A DNA stretch of 64,000 nucleotides from Candidatus Zymogenaceae bacterium (GTDB lineage: Bacteria; Desulfobacterota; Zymogenia; Zymogenales; Zymogenaceae): contig JAFGFE010000018.1 in the NCBI GenBank assembly GCA_016931225.1, positions 186,001-250,000 of the forward strand, in the 5' to 3' direction. Position numbers and translations under genes: made by a program. Each line of letters begins with the position of its first letter. Within the stretch, counting starts at the first letter, position 1. Below, piece after piece: positions 1 through 9,422 of the stretch. Below the pieces are notes generated by a model. The model saw only the letters and a list, made by a program, of their open reading frames with translations. It was not told where the DNA came from and did no database searches.

Positions 1-132
1 GTGAGGGAGAGGGACCTCAGAAACTGCAGGGTGGTCAAGGGGGAGAGCACGTCCGATTTTTTCCAAGACACGGCGTCCGAGGACGTCCCGATGTCTCAAG
101 AAAGAGAAAAGAATTATACGGCGAAAGCATGA
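1..132 (+). CDS. C-terminal end of an unidentified upstream gene (partial)
   Basis: The first forward frame is open from base 1 and closes at a TGA that overlaps the rng ATG as ATGA. This four-base overlap is typical of translationally coupled genes, and rng has only a weak Shine-Dalgarno of its own. The 43 visible residues are charged and match nothing I recognise. In many deltaproteobacteria a radical-SAM/DUF2344 gene precedes rng, but nothing here proves that identity. The frame of rng itself is also open back to base 1, so the reading is tentative. Confidence 0.4.
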   Translation: MRERDLRNCRVVKGESTSDFFQDTASEDVPMSQEREKNYTAKA

Positions 133-1643
133 AGTCATATATCATCATAGATTCCCACCCGTGGGAGACCAGAGCCGCACTGGTGGAAAACGGCGTGGTC
201 GCGGAGCTTTTCATCGAGCGGCCCAAGGACCTGGGCGTCTCCGGCAACATCTACAAGGGTAAGGTCATCCGCGTTCTTCCCGGCATGGAGGCGGCCTTCG
301 TCGATATCGGCCTGGAACGGGCGGCGTTTTTATATGTCACCGATTTCTACGACGACTTCGACGAGTTCGACGCCTTCATCGAGAGAAACGGAGAAATGGC
401 CGGGGGTGAGGGCGACGAGGAACGCCGACAGGTACACAGTGTTGATGTGATAGAGGGACTCATCAGGCGGGGTCAGGACGTGCTGGTGCAGGTGTCCCGG
501 GAGCCGCTGGGAGGAAAGGGCGCCAGGATCACCTCCCACATCTCGCTGCCCGGGCGGTTTCTGGTGTTGCTGCCGACAATGGAGCGGATCGGCATCTCCC
601 GCCGGATAGACGACGAGGAGGAACGACATCGGCTCAAGGAGCTTATTGAGGCCATCAAGCCGCCGGGAGTCGGCTTTATCGTGCGTACCGCGGGATGGGA
701 TATGACCGAGGAAGAGCTGCGGGCGGACATGGAGTTTCTCATCAAGCTGTGGCGCGCCATCATGGAGAGAAAGGAAAAGGCCTCCTCGCCCAGCCTCATA
801 CATCGAGAGCTGGACCTGTCTCTTCGGGTGGTGCGGGATCTGCTGACCCAGGATGTGGACCGGCTGCTGATAAACTCCAACGACGAGCAGAAACGGCTTC
901 TGGAATTCGCCGACGACTTCATGCCCCGGGTGGCGGACAAGATCAGGATATATGAGGGGACGGACCCCATTTTCGAGGATTACGGGCTGGAAGCGGAGAT
1001 CGAGCGGGCGTTGGGGAAGAAGGTGTGGCTGAAATCCGGCGGATATATCGTCATCGAGGTGACGGAGGCCCTCACCGCCATAGATGTCAACACCGGAAAG
1101 TTCGTGGGCAAGCGGGATCTGGAGGATACCATCCTGAGGACGAATCTTGAAGCGGTCAAGGAGATCGCCCATCAGCTCAGGCTTCGGAACATCGGCGGAT
1201 TGGTGATTATCGATTTTATCGATATGGAGCACGTAAAGAATCGAGAGCGGGTCTACGAGGCCCTGGATGAAGCCCTGAAGGTGGACAAGAGAAAAACCAA
1301 TATCCTCAAGATATCGGATCTCGGCATTGTGGAAATGTCCCGAAAACGAAACAGAGAGAGCCTCACCCAGATCCTCACGGATGCATGCTCCTACTGCGAC
1401 GGCAAGGGATATGTCAAATCCCGCAGAACGATCTGTTATGATATTTTCAGGGAAATCGACCGGAACGGGGCGAACCGCGCCGGCGAAAAGCTGGTGGTGA
1501 TGGTCAATCCGGACGTGGCGGCCATGCTGTACGATGAGGAATGGGAGGTAGTGGAATACCTGGAACGGCTCGTTGGAAAGCGGATCGTCATCAGGTCTGT
1601 GGCAAGCCTCCACGTGGAGGATTACGACATCCACTACGGATAG
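129..1643 (+). CDS. rng: Ribonuclease G (RNase E/G family)
   Basis: Endoribonuclease of the RNase E/G family, expected to act in rRNA maturation and mRNA decay. The 504-residue length fits RNase G; the long C-terminal scaffold of RNase E is absent. An S1 RNA-binding segment lies near residues 38-80 (GNIYKGKV, AAFVDIG). The catalytic region has AIDVNTG (Asp319) and IDFIDM (Asp362, Asp365), the usual metal-binding aspartates. The Zn-link motif CSYCDGKG (Cys420, Cys423) that joins subunits is present. The ATG overlaps the stop of the preceding frame, suggesting coupled translation. Identity is firm; only the RNase G versus short RNase E label rests on length. Confidence 0.96.
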   Translation: MKSYIIIDSHPWETRAALVENGVVAELFIERPKDLGVSGNIYKGKVIRVLPGMEAAFVDIGLERAAFLYVTDFYDDFDEFDAFIERNGEMAGGEGDEERRQVHSVDVIEGLIRRGQDVLVQVSREPLGGKGARITSHISLPGRFLVLLPTMERIGISRRIDDEEERHRLKELIEAIKPPGVGFIVRTAGWDMTEEELRADMEFLIKLWRAIMERKEKASSPSLIHRELDLSLRVVRDLLTQDVDRLLINSNDEQKRLLEFADDFMPRVADKIRIYEGTDPIFEDYGLEAEIERALGKKVWLKSGGYIVIEVTEALTAIDVNTGKFVGKRDLEDTILRTNLEAVKEIAHQLRLRNIGGLVIIDFIDMEHVKNRERVYEALDEALKVDKRKTNILKISDLGIVEMSRKRNRESLTQILTDACSYCDGKGYVKSRRTICYDIFREIDRNGANRAGEKLVVMVNPDVAAMLYDEEWEVVEYLERLVGKRIVIRSVASLHVEDYDIHYG

Positions 1644-1931
1644 TGTTTCATACGTATTGTTGCGGTTAGGCGGCCCCACGTTCTTTTTCGGTCGTGCCGA
1701 AAGCCCTTTTCCACCGTGTATATGATCATTTCTCACATTCCCGGCGATTGATTTCTTGAATGGAGGGATATCCATCGAAGGGGATACTCCGGGCGTACGT
1801 GGAACGGTTTTTTCGTATGCAAAAAAGAGAGATATCGCAAGATATTATGAGTAATTATCAGTAAAATTGAGAAATAGTTGACTATTTGGCTTTCATTGCG
1901 GATTATATCTGATTTATTCTGCTGATAGTTC
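1644..1931. other. Intergenic stretch between rng and the groESL promoter
   Basis: About 290 bases without a credible gene. The first half has ordinary composition and the last 120 bases become AT-rich, as expected ahead of a strong promoter. I see no convincing terminator hairpin after rng. The only defined signals are the promoter and CIRCE element that follow. Confidence 0.5.
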
Positions 1932-1960
1932 TTGCAATTTGAAAGTCATTGTCATACCAT
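1932..1960 (+). promoter_or_regulatory. Sigma-70-type promoter of groESL
   Basis: A -35 box TTGCAA (1932-1937) and a -10 box TACCAT (1955-1960) are separated by 17 bases. The CIRCE operator starts four bases after the -10 box, so a bound repressor would cover the transcription start. Each box matches consensus at four or five of six positions. Confidence 0.65.
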
Positions 1961-1964
1961 ATCG

Positions 1965-1991
1965 TTAGCACTCAATAGCATTGAGTGCTAA
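1965..1991 (+). promoter_or_regulatory. CIRCE operator (HrcA binding site)
   Basis: A perfect inverted repeat, TTAGCACTC, nine-base spacer, GAGTGCTAA, which is the exact CIRCE consensus. CIRCE is bound by the HrcA repressor and controls groE and dnaK operons. Its position just downstream of the -10 box and 76 bases ahead of groES implies heat-shock control by HrcA. No hrcA gene is in the window. Confidence 0.97.
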
Positions 1992-2067
1992 TATTTTTTT
2001 TCAACAGGTTACGCACACAGTACAATAGTGGTTTAGAAATATCACATCTAAAAGGAGTTGGAACATC

Positions 2068-2358
2068 ATGAAAATCAAACCTTTACAGGACAGGGTGATC
2101 GTCAAGCGTGTCGATGAGGAGGAAAAGACCTCCGGCGGGATCATCATCCCCGATACCGCAAAGGAAAAGCCGATGGAAGGCGAAGTTGTGGCGGTCGGCG
2201 GAGGAAAGATACTCGATAACGGCACCAAGGTCCCCATGGACGTGAAAGCGGGGGATCGGGTTCTGTTCGGCAAGTATGCCGGCACGGAAGTGAAAATCGA
2301 CGGTGTTGAGCACCTGATTATGAGAGAGGATGATATCCTCGGAATCATCGAGAAGTAA
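2068..2358 (+). CDS. groS: Co-chaperonin GroES
   Basis: Ten-kilodalton co-chaperonin that caps the GroEL ring. The 96 residues have the family start ([13 protein letters not shown]), the mobile loop around [17 protein letters not shown], and the conserved end with [13 protein letters not shown] lies at good distance before the ATG. It is the first gene of a two-gene operon, with groEL starting 15 bases after its stop, and is controlled by the upstream promoter and CIRCE element. Confidence 0.98.
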   Translation: MKIKPLQDRVIVKRVDEEEKTSGGIIIPDTAKEKPMEGEVVAVGGGKILDNGTKVPMDVKAGDRVLFGKYAGTEVKIDGVEHLIMREDDILGIIEK

Positions 2359-4008
<1,650 letters not shown>

Positions 4009-4037
4009 TATCCTGTCTGCGGCTTCACATAAAAAAG

Positions 4038-4068
4038 GCGCCCCCGGTGTGTACATCGGGGGCGCTTT
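4038..4068 (+). terminator. Rho-independent-type terminator after groEL
   Basis: Perfect nine-base stem GCGCCCCCG / CGGGGGCGC (4038-4046 and 4057-4065) with a ten-base loop, followed by a short T run (TTT). Located 30 bases downstream of the groEL stop. The T tract is weak but the stem is very stable. Confidence 0.75.
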
Positions 4069-4082
4069 CCATTATAATCATC

Positions 4083-4111
4083 TTGACATTTTCTTCTCGT
4101 CACTATAGAAA
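4083..4111 (+). promoter_or_regulatory. Possible sigma-70 promoter for the TPR gene pair
   Basis: A perfect -35 TTGACA (4083-4088) is followed after 17 bases by TAGAAA (4106-4111); TATAGA at 4104 with 15-base spacing is an alternative -10. It sits between the groEL terminator and the first TPR gene, only nine bases before its ATG, so the leader would be very short. Confidence 0.4.
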
Positions 4112-4119
4112 GTTATGTC

Positions 4120-4677
4120 ATGAAATACAGTATACGAGCGGCGATATCCGGTTTCCTCCTTGCGGCGGTGATGCTTTTGGCCGTCACCGGTTTTCCTCAG
4201 GAATCGGAGATCATCCAAAACCAGGTGAACATGTTCCTGTCTATTATCGAAAACCGCACCGAGCGGATTGAACAGGACAAAAAGGACGTGGAGGCATATT
4301 ATGAGCGGGGAACCGCTCGGTATCGCCTGGGGCTTTTGTACCTGTTCACCTACGAGCCTCCCTATACCGACGAGCAAATTGAAACCGTCAAGAATCTCTT
4401 TGATTTGGCGGTTGAGGATTTTTCCGAGGTTATAAAGCGGGATAAGGATAATTATGACGCTTATATATCCCGGGGCATGGTCTACGGCCAGATGGACCTC
4501 TCCTTTGCTGCCGTTGCTGATTTTACCCACGTGATAGTTGAGGATCCTCAGAACGACAAGGCGTATTACGCTCGGGGCAGGGAATACTGGGAGATGGAGC
4601 GTTACGAGGAGGCGAAGATGGACTACGATCGCGCCTGTGAGCTGAACCCTGAGTGGCTTGAGTACTTTTACAAATAA
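4120..4677 (+). CDS. Secreted TPR-repeat protein
   Basis: A 185-residue protein with an N-terminal signal-like segment (about residues 5-24, ending near GFPQES) and then tetratricopeptide repeats. Motifs such as AYYERGTARYRLG, AYISRGMVYGQM and AYYARGREYWEME spaced about 34 residues apart show the TPR pattern. It is therefore likely periplasmic and a protein-interaction module. The ATG has no strong Shine-Dalgarno. Its TAA shares one base with the ATG of the next gene, a second TPR protein, so the two are probably co-expressed. No specific partner can be named. Confidence 0.8.
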   Translation: MKYSIRAAISGFLLAAVMLLAVTGFPQESEIIQNQVNMFLSIIENRTERIEQDKKDVEAYYERGTARYRLGLLYLFTYEPPYTDEQIETVKNLFDLAVEDFSEVIKRDKDNYDAYISRGMVYGQMDLSFAAVADFTHVIVEDPQNDKAYYARGREYWEMERYEEAKMDYDRACELNPEWLEYFYK

Positions 4678-5309
4678 TGAGAATAAGATCGATACAGATT
4701 GTGACGGCCGTGCTTGTGCTGTTGATTTCGGCCCCTGTTTTATCTCAGGATGCCGGCGAACTCGTTCGTGAGGGAGTTTCGTACCTCGCCGCCGGAGACT
4801 TTGAAGCGGCAGGGGAGCTTCTCGATCGGGCCGTCGCGGAAGATCCTGATAATCCGTATGCGTATGCATACCGCTCGATGGCACAGGTCCAGCTCGGGAT
4901 GTACGGCGAAGCGATAGACGACGCGCTGAAAGTGCTGGAATACTCGGAACGCATGGGGGCGAAGGACGCGGACCCTCTCAGGCTGATGGCGCTCTCCAAT
5001 CTGGGGACGGCGTACATCAGAATGGAAAAATACGAGGCGGCGGTGGCGGTGTTGGATGAGCTGATCGACACAGACGGCGACGATCCAATTCCCTATTTTC
5101 TGCTGGGCGAGGCATATCGGGGCATGGACGGCGAGGATGGGCTCAAGCGGGCGCTGGACGCATACACAAAGGCGATACGACTCGACCCGGAATACGCCGC
5201 GGCGTACTTTTATCGGGGAGTGGTGAAGACGCGCCTGGGAGACGAGGAGGGAGGCATCATAGACAGGGAGACCGCTATCGGATTGGACTCCGTATATCTG
5301 GAAAAGTAG
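4677..5309 (+). CDS. Secreted TPR-repeat protein
   Basis: A 210-residue protein with a signal peptide (hydrophobic residues about 8-22, cleavage likely after PVLSQ or nearby) followed by several TPR units: YLAAGDFEAAGELLDRA, AYAYRSMAQVQLGMYGEA, NLGTAYIRMEKYEAAV, and AYFYRGVVKTRLG. It starts on the last base of the upstream TPR gene's stop codon. The two genes look like a duplicated pair with a shared role outside the cytoplasm. Function is not identifiable from sequence. Confidence 0.8.
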   Translation: MRIRSIQIVTAVLVLLISAPVLSQDAGELVREGVSYLAAGDFEAAGELLDRAVAEDPDNPYAYAYRSMAQVQLGMYGEAIDDALKVLEYSERMGAKDADPLRLMALSNLGTAYIRMEKYEAAVAVLDELIDTDGDDPIPYFLLGEAYRGMDGEDGLKRALDAYTKAIRLDPEYAAAYFYRGVVKTRLGDEEGGIIDRETAIGLDSVYLEK

Positions 5310-5340
5310 CCCCAACGCACGAAAACAAGTCTATGCACGG

Positions 5341-5373
5341 CGGGCCTCGAGATCGTTCTCGAGGCCCGTTTTA
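5341..5373 (+). terminator. Rho-independent terminator after the TPR gene pair
   Basis: Perfect 11-base stem CGGGCCTCGAG / CTCGAGGCCCG (5341-5351, 5358-5368) with a six-base loop, followed by TTTT. It lies 31 bases after the second TPR gene. Confidence 0.88.
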
Positions 5374-5528
5374 ATTCTAATAATGTTCGATGGTGCTATA
5401 TATGTGGAGAAAACAGGTATCTGATGAAAACCACGTCCTGACTCGGAAGAGCGGGGCACCATCACCGCCTCGACGGGAAGACGAATAAAAGCCGCATATC
5501 TCTCCCTCCCCCCCTCCCCCCCGGACGT

Positions 5529-5930
5529 TCAGTAATTTCTCTCCAGCTCCAGCTCCACCTTGTGGAAGATGTCGGTAATCATCATGATGATCTCGTATCT
5601 CGTCCCCGGCGTAATCTGCATTGGGACGTGTTTGGAGATCTCCATCCAGCAGTTGTTCCCCTCCTCGTCGAAGTATATCTCAAGGGCGACCCGGAAGCCG
5701 ATGATCTGCGATCGGATCGATGCGGTTATACACGCGGGGTCCTTGGTCTCCCTCACCTTCCACTCGTTTTCTTCCAGCACCGTGATGGCGGCTTCACGCA
5801 CGTCCGCCAGTTCGTGGGCGTAGTACATTCTATCCCGGCGCGTACGATCCTCGGAGTAGGAGAAGGGCGCGTACTGACAGGAAGTGAGAAAAAGGGCTAG
5901 GATGATTAAAACGGGAACTATTTTTTTCAT
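5529..5930 (-). CDS. Small predicted lipoprotein of unknown function
   Basis: A 133-residue protein starting at an ATG preceded by AGGTGATT. The N-terminus (MKKIVPVLIILALFLTSCQ) is a lipoprotein signal with lipobox LTSC, so Cys18 would be lipidated. The mature part is a mixed alpha/beta segment with DVREAAITVLEENEWKV and later a strand-rich stretch ending in DIFHKVELELE. It resembles small DUF3568-like or outer-membrane-associated lipoproteins in pattern only. The frame remains open upstream to 6005, but the signal peptide and Shine-Dalgarno decide this start. It lies 74 bases downstream of the foldase gene, probably in one transcript. Confidence 0.7.
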   Translation of the reverse strand: MKKIVPVLIILALFLTSCQYAPFSYSEDRTRRDRMYYAHELADVREAAITVLEENEWKVRETKDPACITASIRSQIIGFRVALEIYFDEEGNNCWMEISKHVPMQITPGTRYEIIMMITDIFHKVELELERNY

Positions 5931-6004
5931 ATAATCACCTGTATATGCACAGAACCGCCCCGTCCGGACGTCCGCGAGAGGAGGCGCGGAGCGGGCACCG
6001 CACA

Positions 6005-6808
6005 TTATTCTTCATACCCCAGGTTATCCTCATAAATCGTATATTCGCTTGCTTCCTTGAGTTTTTTCAGATGGTTCATGATGATCTCATCCTGGCTGTC
6101 GTAATAATATTGTTCCAAAAGATGATCCTTGTCTTCCATCTTGATGATGTGATACCCGTATTTTGTCTTGACGATATCGCTGATATCACCCGGTTTTTCC
6201 AGAGCGAACGCGGCGTCTTCAAATTCAGCGATCATGTCACCCCGCTTGAAGAATCCCAGGTCTCCGCCGTCCGGCCCGGTGGGGCAGATGGAGTATTCCC
6301 TGGCAAGATCGTTGAAGCTTTCCCCCTCATTGAGCAGCTCGAGGATCTCTTCCGCCTCCTCTTGGGTATCGACGAGGATATGGCGGACCCTGATGGTCTC
6401 GGCGTTATCGAAGGCGTCCTTGTTTTCCTCGTAAAATGCGAGGATATCCTCAGTAGACGGTGTCACGAGGCCCTTGCTCAGCTCTCTCCTGAGATATTCT
6501 TCGATAATGACGGAGCGTTTCGCCTTTTCCGCCATATACATCACGTAGGGATCGTCGAGAATGCCCTCCTTTCCCGCCTCATGATAGAGGATTTCCTCCA
6601 TCACGAGATTTTCCAGGTATTGTTTTTTCCCCTCGGGCGTGGAGAGGATTGGGGCCACCTCGGGCGGCAGGGATTCATACATATCCCTGAATTCATCGGC
6701 GGAAATACTCCATCCCTCACCCTCGGCAACCTTTTTTGCGCAGCCGAATACGAAGAGTGAAACGATAAGCATCACAACGGTCATGACATATGCGGTCGGG
6801 TTTTTCAT
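6005..6808 (-). CDS. Peptidylprolyl isomerase lipoprotein, PpiC/parvulin type
   Basis: A 267-residue periplasmic folding factor of the SurA/PrsA/PpiD class. The start chosen has AGGGAGT upstream and gives a lipoprotein signal with lipobox VFGC. An N-terminal helical SurA-like region (about 25-125) precedes a parvulin domain (about 140-235) with the diagnostic IRVRHILVDTQEEAE, FNDLAREYSICPTGPDGGDLGFFKRGDM and TKYGYHIIKMED. The frame is open 28 codons further upstream, but that would bury the signal peptide. Upstream of the small lipoprotein; the two may form an envelope operon. Confidence 0.9.
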   Translation of the reverse strand: MKNPTAYVMTVVMLIVSLFVFGCAKKVAEGEGWSISADEFRDMYESLPPEVAPILSTPEGKKQYLENLVMEEILYHEAGKEGILDDPYVMYMAEKAKRSVIIEEYLRRELSKGLVTPSTEDILAFYEENKDAFDNAETIRVRHILVDTQEEAEEILELLNEGESFNDLAREYSICPTGPDGGDLGFFKRGDMIAEFEDAAFALEKPGDISDIVKTKYGYHIIKMEDKDHLLEQYYYDSQDEIIMNHLKKLKEASEYTIYEDNLGYEE

Positions 6809-6892
6809 GTTTATAACTCCCTGGATGTTTGTATGAGTGTATCCTCCACGTTTGAAAGTGTCAAGGCCTTTTGACGGAGTTCGGGAGTGCAA

Positions 6893-8179
6893 TCAGTAGA
6901 CGAGAACCGTATTGACCGCATCCCGCACGACGGACACCCGCGGGGCCTCCAATCCTGCGGCCCGTATGTGTGATAAGGCCGCATCGACGGCGCCCGGAAA
7001 CGATTCCTCGGCCCTGAAAAAGCCGAGGGCGGCCGGACCCTCCGGGAGGGAGGCGAGGGCCTCGGAACAGACCAAGAGGAGTCCGCCGTTTTGCGTGAAT
7101 TCCAGGGGATTGATGAACTTGTGGTCTCCGAGGACGTAGGCCCCTTTCAGGTGTGTTTCGAGGCTCCCCGGCACGCTCCCCATGGCCAGGGTGCGGGAAA
7201 AATGCGGGGGGCCGACGCCGTCGGGGGCGGCTGCGACGAGGAGATAGACGCCGCCCGGATTCAGGACGCAGCGAATGTTTTCAAAGGATTTCATCGCCTG
7301 GTACAGGTCCCGATCCATGGGGGATTCGGCCAGGGCGATGACGATATCCGCCCTATCCGCAGGTGTGGAGTAGACGGCGTCCACGATGCCGCGAAGCGGA
7401 TCGACGGCGTCCAGTATGGGCGCCGCCGTCAGGGCGTGGATGTCGCCGTTGTGGGAGACGGCGTTGATCCCTGTGATTGACTCACCCCCCGCCTCCCGGT
7501 GGGCGTCGATGACAAGCCGTGTCGCCTCTTCCAGGTCCTCATGGAGCGGATTCCCGTCCGTTTTCATGTGCGTGGATGCTGGATGCGACGCAAGGCTGTG
7601 GTTTTTTCGAATCGTCTCAAACGCGCTTATTCCCGGGATCAGCGATTTTCGCCCCCCGGTATAGCCGGCGAACCAGTGGGGCTCCACACTGCCGATGGCA
7701 ATGATCCGGCGATGGGCAAACAAACGCTCGGAGACCGCCACCTCCGTCCCCCGGCGGGTGACTCCCACCGTTCTCATGGGGTCGTCCCGGCAGTCGTGTA
7801 TGTGAAAGCCGCCGGTGTGGGAAGAGGACGTTTTCCCCAGTATTGCCCGCTTGACGGCGTCGGGATTGCCGGAGAGTGTGTGGGCGCCGGTGGCCACCAA
7901 GACGTCGCACGAGAGGATATCGGGATGCGTGTCGGCAAGGGCGGTGAAGATGACTTCCGTGGGCGTGGGTCGATCCAGATCGTTGACGATGATGAGTGTC
8001 TCCCGATCGATCTGGAACGGGAGGGTCAGGGCGTTCTTCAGTTTCTCGGGGGAGAGGATCTCCTTCGGCCGGGATGGAGCGAAGATCTGAATATCACATG
8101 AGGACGGGAGAGAGCATTCGAGCCTCCGTGGGCCGTCGGCCGCGGTATATGGAATTGAGATGGACATCCGATGTGTCAT
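6893..8179 (-). CDS. LarA-family nickel-pincer racemase/epimerase (DUF2088)
   Basis: A 428-residue homologue of lactate racemase LarA, an enzyme that uses a nickel-pincer nucleotide to racemise alpha-hydroxy acids. Key residues align with LarA of Lactiplantibacillus plantarum by spacing: His100 (GAH), His168 (EPHWF), Lys178 in GGRKSLIPG, which binds the cofactor covalently in LarA, and His194 (RKNHS), a nickel ligand. NDLDRPTPT near 66-74 is the other conserved segment. It follows the 3-hydroxyacyl-CoA dehydrogenase gene by 21 bases, so substrate may be a hydroxy acid rather than lactate. The cofactor genes larB, larC and larE are not in the window. Confidence 0.85.
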   Translation of the reverse strand: MTHRMSISIPYTAADGPRRLECSLPSSCDIQIFAPSRPKEILSPEKLKNALTLPFQIDRETLIIVNDLDRPTPTEVIFTALADTHPDILSCDVLVATGAHTLSGNPDAVKRAILGKTSSSHTGGFHIHDCRDDPMRTVGVTRRGTEVAVSERLFAHRRIIAIGSVEPHWFAGYTGGRKSLIPGISAFETIRKNHSLASHPASTHMKTDGNPLHEDLEEATRLVIDAHREAGGESITGINAVSHNGDIHALTAAPILDAVDPLRGIVDAVYSTPADRADIVIALAESPMDRDLYQAMKSFENIRCVLNPGGVYLLVAAAPDGVGPPHFSRTLAMGSVPGSLETHLKGAYVLGDHKFINPLEFTQNGGLLLVCSEALASLPEGPAALGFFRAEESFPGAVDAALSHIRAAGLEAPRVSVVRDAVNTVLVY

Positions 8180-8200
8180 ATTTCCCGCATTCGAACGGGA

Positions 8201-9166
8201 CTATTCCCGTATCATGATGTCCCCCCGGGAGACGAGGGCTCGAAACAGCTTCAGCTCATCCAGGAGCGCCCGGTCCCTCTTCTTCCGGTGTTCTTCCTTG
8301 ATATGTTCCGGGTAGGAATAGAATCCGCCGTCCCCCTTGAAGCCGAGCTTTCCCGCGTTCACCTTTTCGGTGAGGATCGCCGGGGCCTGGGTCTCGTTGG
8401 AGATGAGGGGAAAAATTACGCCGGATGCCGCCGCGATGGTGTCGAGCCCGACCATATCCATGTGCTCCAGGGGGCCGTGGACCACGCCCCGGAGGGCCGA
8501 GCAGCACTTGAATGCGGTGTCCATCTCCTCCGGCTCGGCCAGTCCCTGTTCCAAAAGATACAGGGCCTCCCGCATGACCGCTACCTGGATGCGGTTGACG
8601 AGAAAGCCTGGGAGGAATTTATTGAGCACCACCACGTACTTGCCGATTTTGGCGTAGAAGGAGCGCAGCGCCGATATCACGTCATCCGGTGTGTCGGGCG
8701 TCTTGACGATTTCCACCAGTGGCATGATGTGGGCGGGATTGAAGTAGTGCATGATGATGAGGCGTCCGGGACGGATGTCCGGGTACATCTGGGGGACGGG
8801 GAAAGACGAGGTGTTGCTCCCGATGACGGCCTCGGGCGAAAGCAGCGTATCGAGCTCTCGAAACACCGCCTCCTTGATCTCGGGGTTTTCGGTTACCGCC
8901 TCCACCGCCAGGTCGGCGCCGACGGCCGCCGATTGCAGGTCGCGGGAAAACTCGATTCTCTTCATGACGTCGGGGACGTCCGCGGGATCGACAAATCCCT
9001 GCTGTTCAAACAGCTCCAGTGCCTCCTCGATGGTCCTTTTTCCCTCCGACAGGGCGTGTGTATCCGTATCCGTAAGGGCGACGTCTACACCCCCCTGTGC
9101 GAAGCTCAGGGCGATGCCGGGACCCATCACGCCGGAGCCGACCACCAGTACCTTATTGAAAGTCAT
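8201..9166 (-). CDS. 3-hydroxyacyl-CoA dehydrogenase family protein
   Basis: A 321-residue NAD-dependent dehydrogenase with the Rossmann motif VVGSGVMGPGIA (9-19), Ser117 in SNTSS, the catalytic dyad His140 (MHYFNPAH) and Glu152, and a C-terminal helical domain with LVNRIQ. These match 3-hydroxybutyryl/3-hydroxyacyl-CoA dehydrogenases (Hbd/PaaH); lambda-crystallin/gulonate dehydrogenase relatives share the fold, so the substrate is not certain. AGAGG precedes the ATG. It is the first gene of a minus-strand pair with the LarA-family gene. Confidence 0.88.
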   Translation of the reverse strand: MTFNKVLVVGSGVMGPGIALSFAQGGVDVALTDTDTHALSEGKRTIEEALELFEQQGFVDPADVPDVMKRIEFSRDLQSAAVGADLAVEAVTENPEIKEAVFRELDTLLSPEAVIGSNTSSFPVPQMYPDIRPGRLIIMHYFNPAHIMPLVEIVKTPDTPDDVISALRSFYAKIGKYVVVLNKFLPGFLVNRIQVAVMREALYLLEQGLAEPEEMDTAFKCCSALRGVVHGPLEHMDMVGLDTIAAASGVIFPLISNETQAPAILTEKVNAGKLGFKGDGGFYSYPEHIKEEHRKKRDRALLDELKLFRALVSRGDIMIRE

Positions 9167-9422
9167 ATGCGCTGCCTCTTTGTCTGATTGATCCTATTGA
9201 TTTTCCTTCTGTCGATGATATCCGACATACAGTGATGCAATTATCCGTCAATCGGACGGGTCGGTCAAGCCGATAATCGGTTTGTTTTTGTCGTATCCCG
9301 CCGCTTTCGCCCTTGCCAGCGGGGGACAAGTGTGGTGTAATGAGGTGGTTTTTGGACCGTTCGGGTCGGGCATGACCCGAAAGATGGTTTCATCGATGTT
9401 GAGATATGTGGGACAAAAACAG

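Noticed and set aside
330-1775. Long minus-strand open frame opposite rng (481 codons)
   Set aside because: It is the mirror of a clear RNase G gene, arises from GC-rich third positions, and its product has no recognisable motif.
9282-9422. Longer AsnRS start at 9282
   Set aside because: The extra 47 residues do not fit the OB-fold start of AsnRS and would fill the divergent promoter region; kept only as an alternative.
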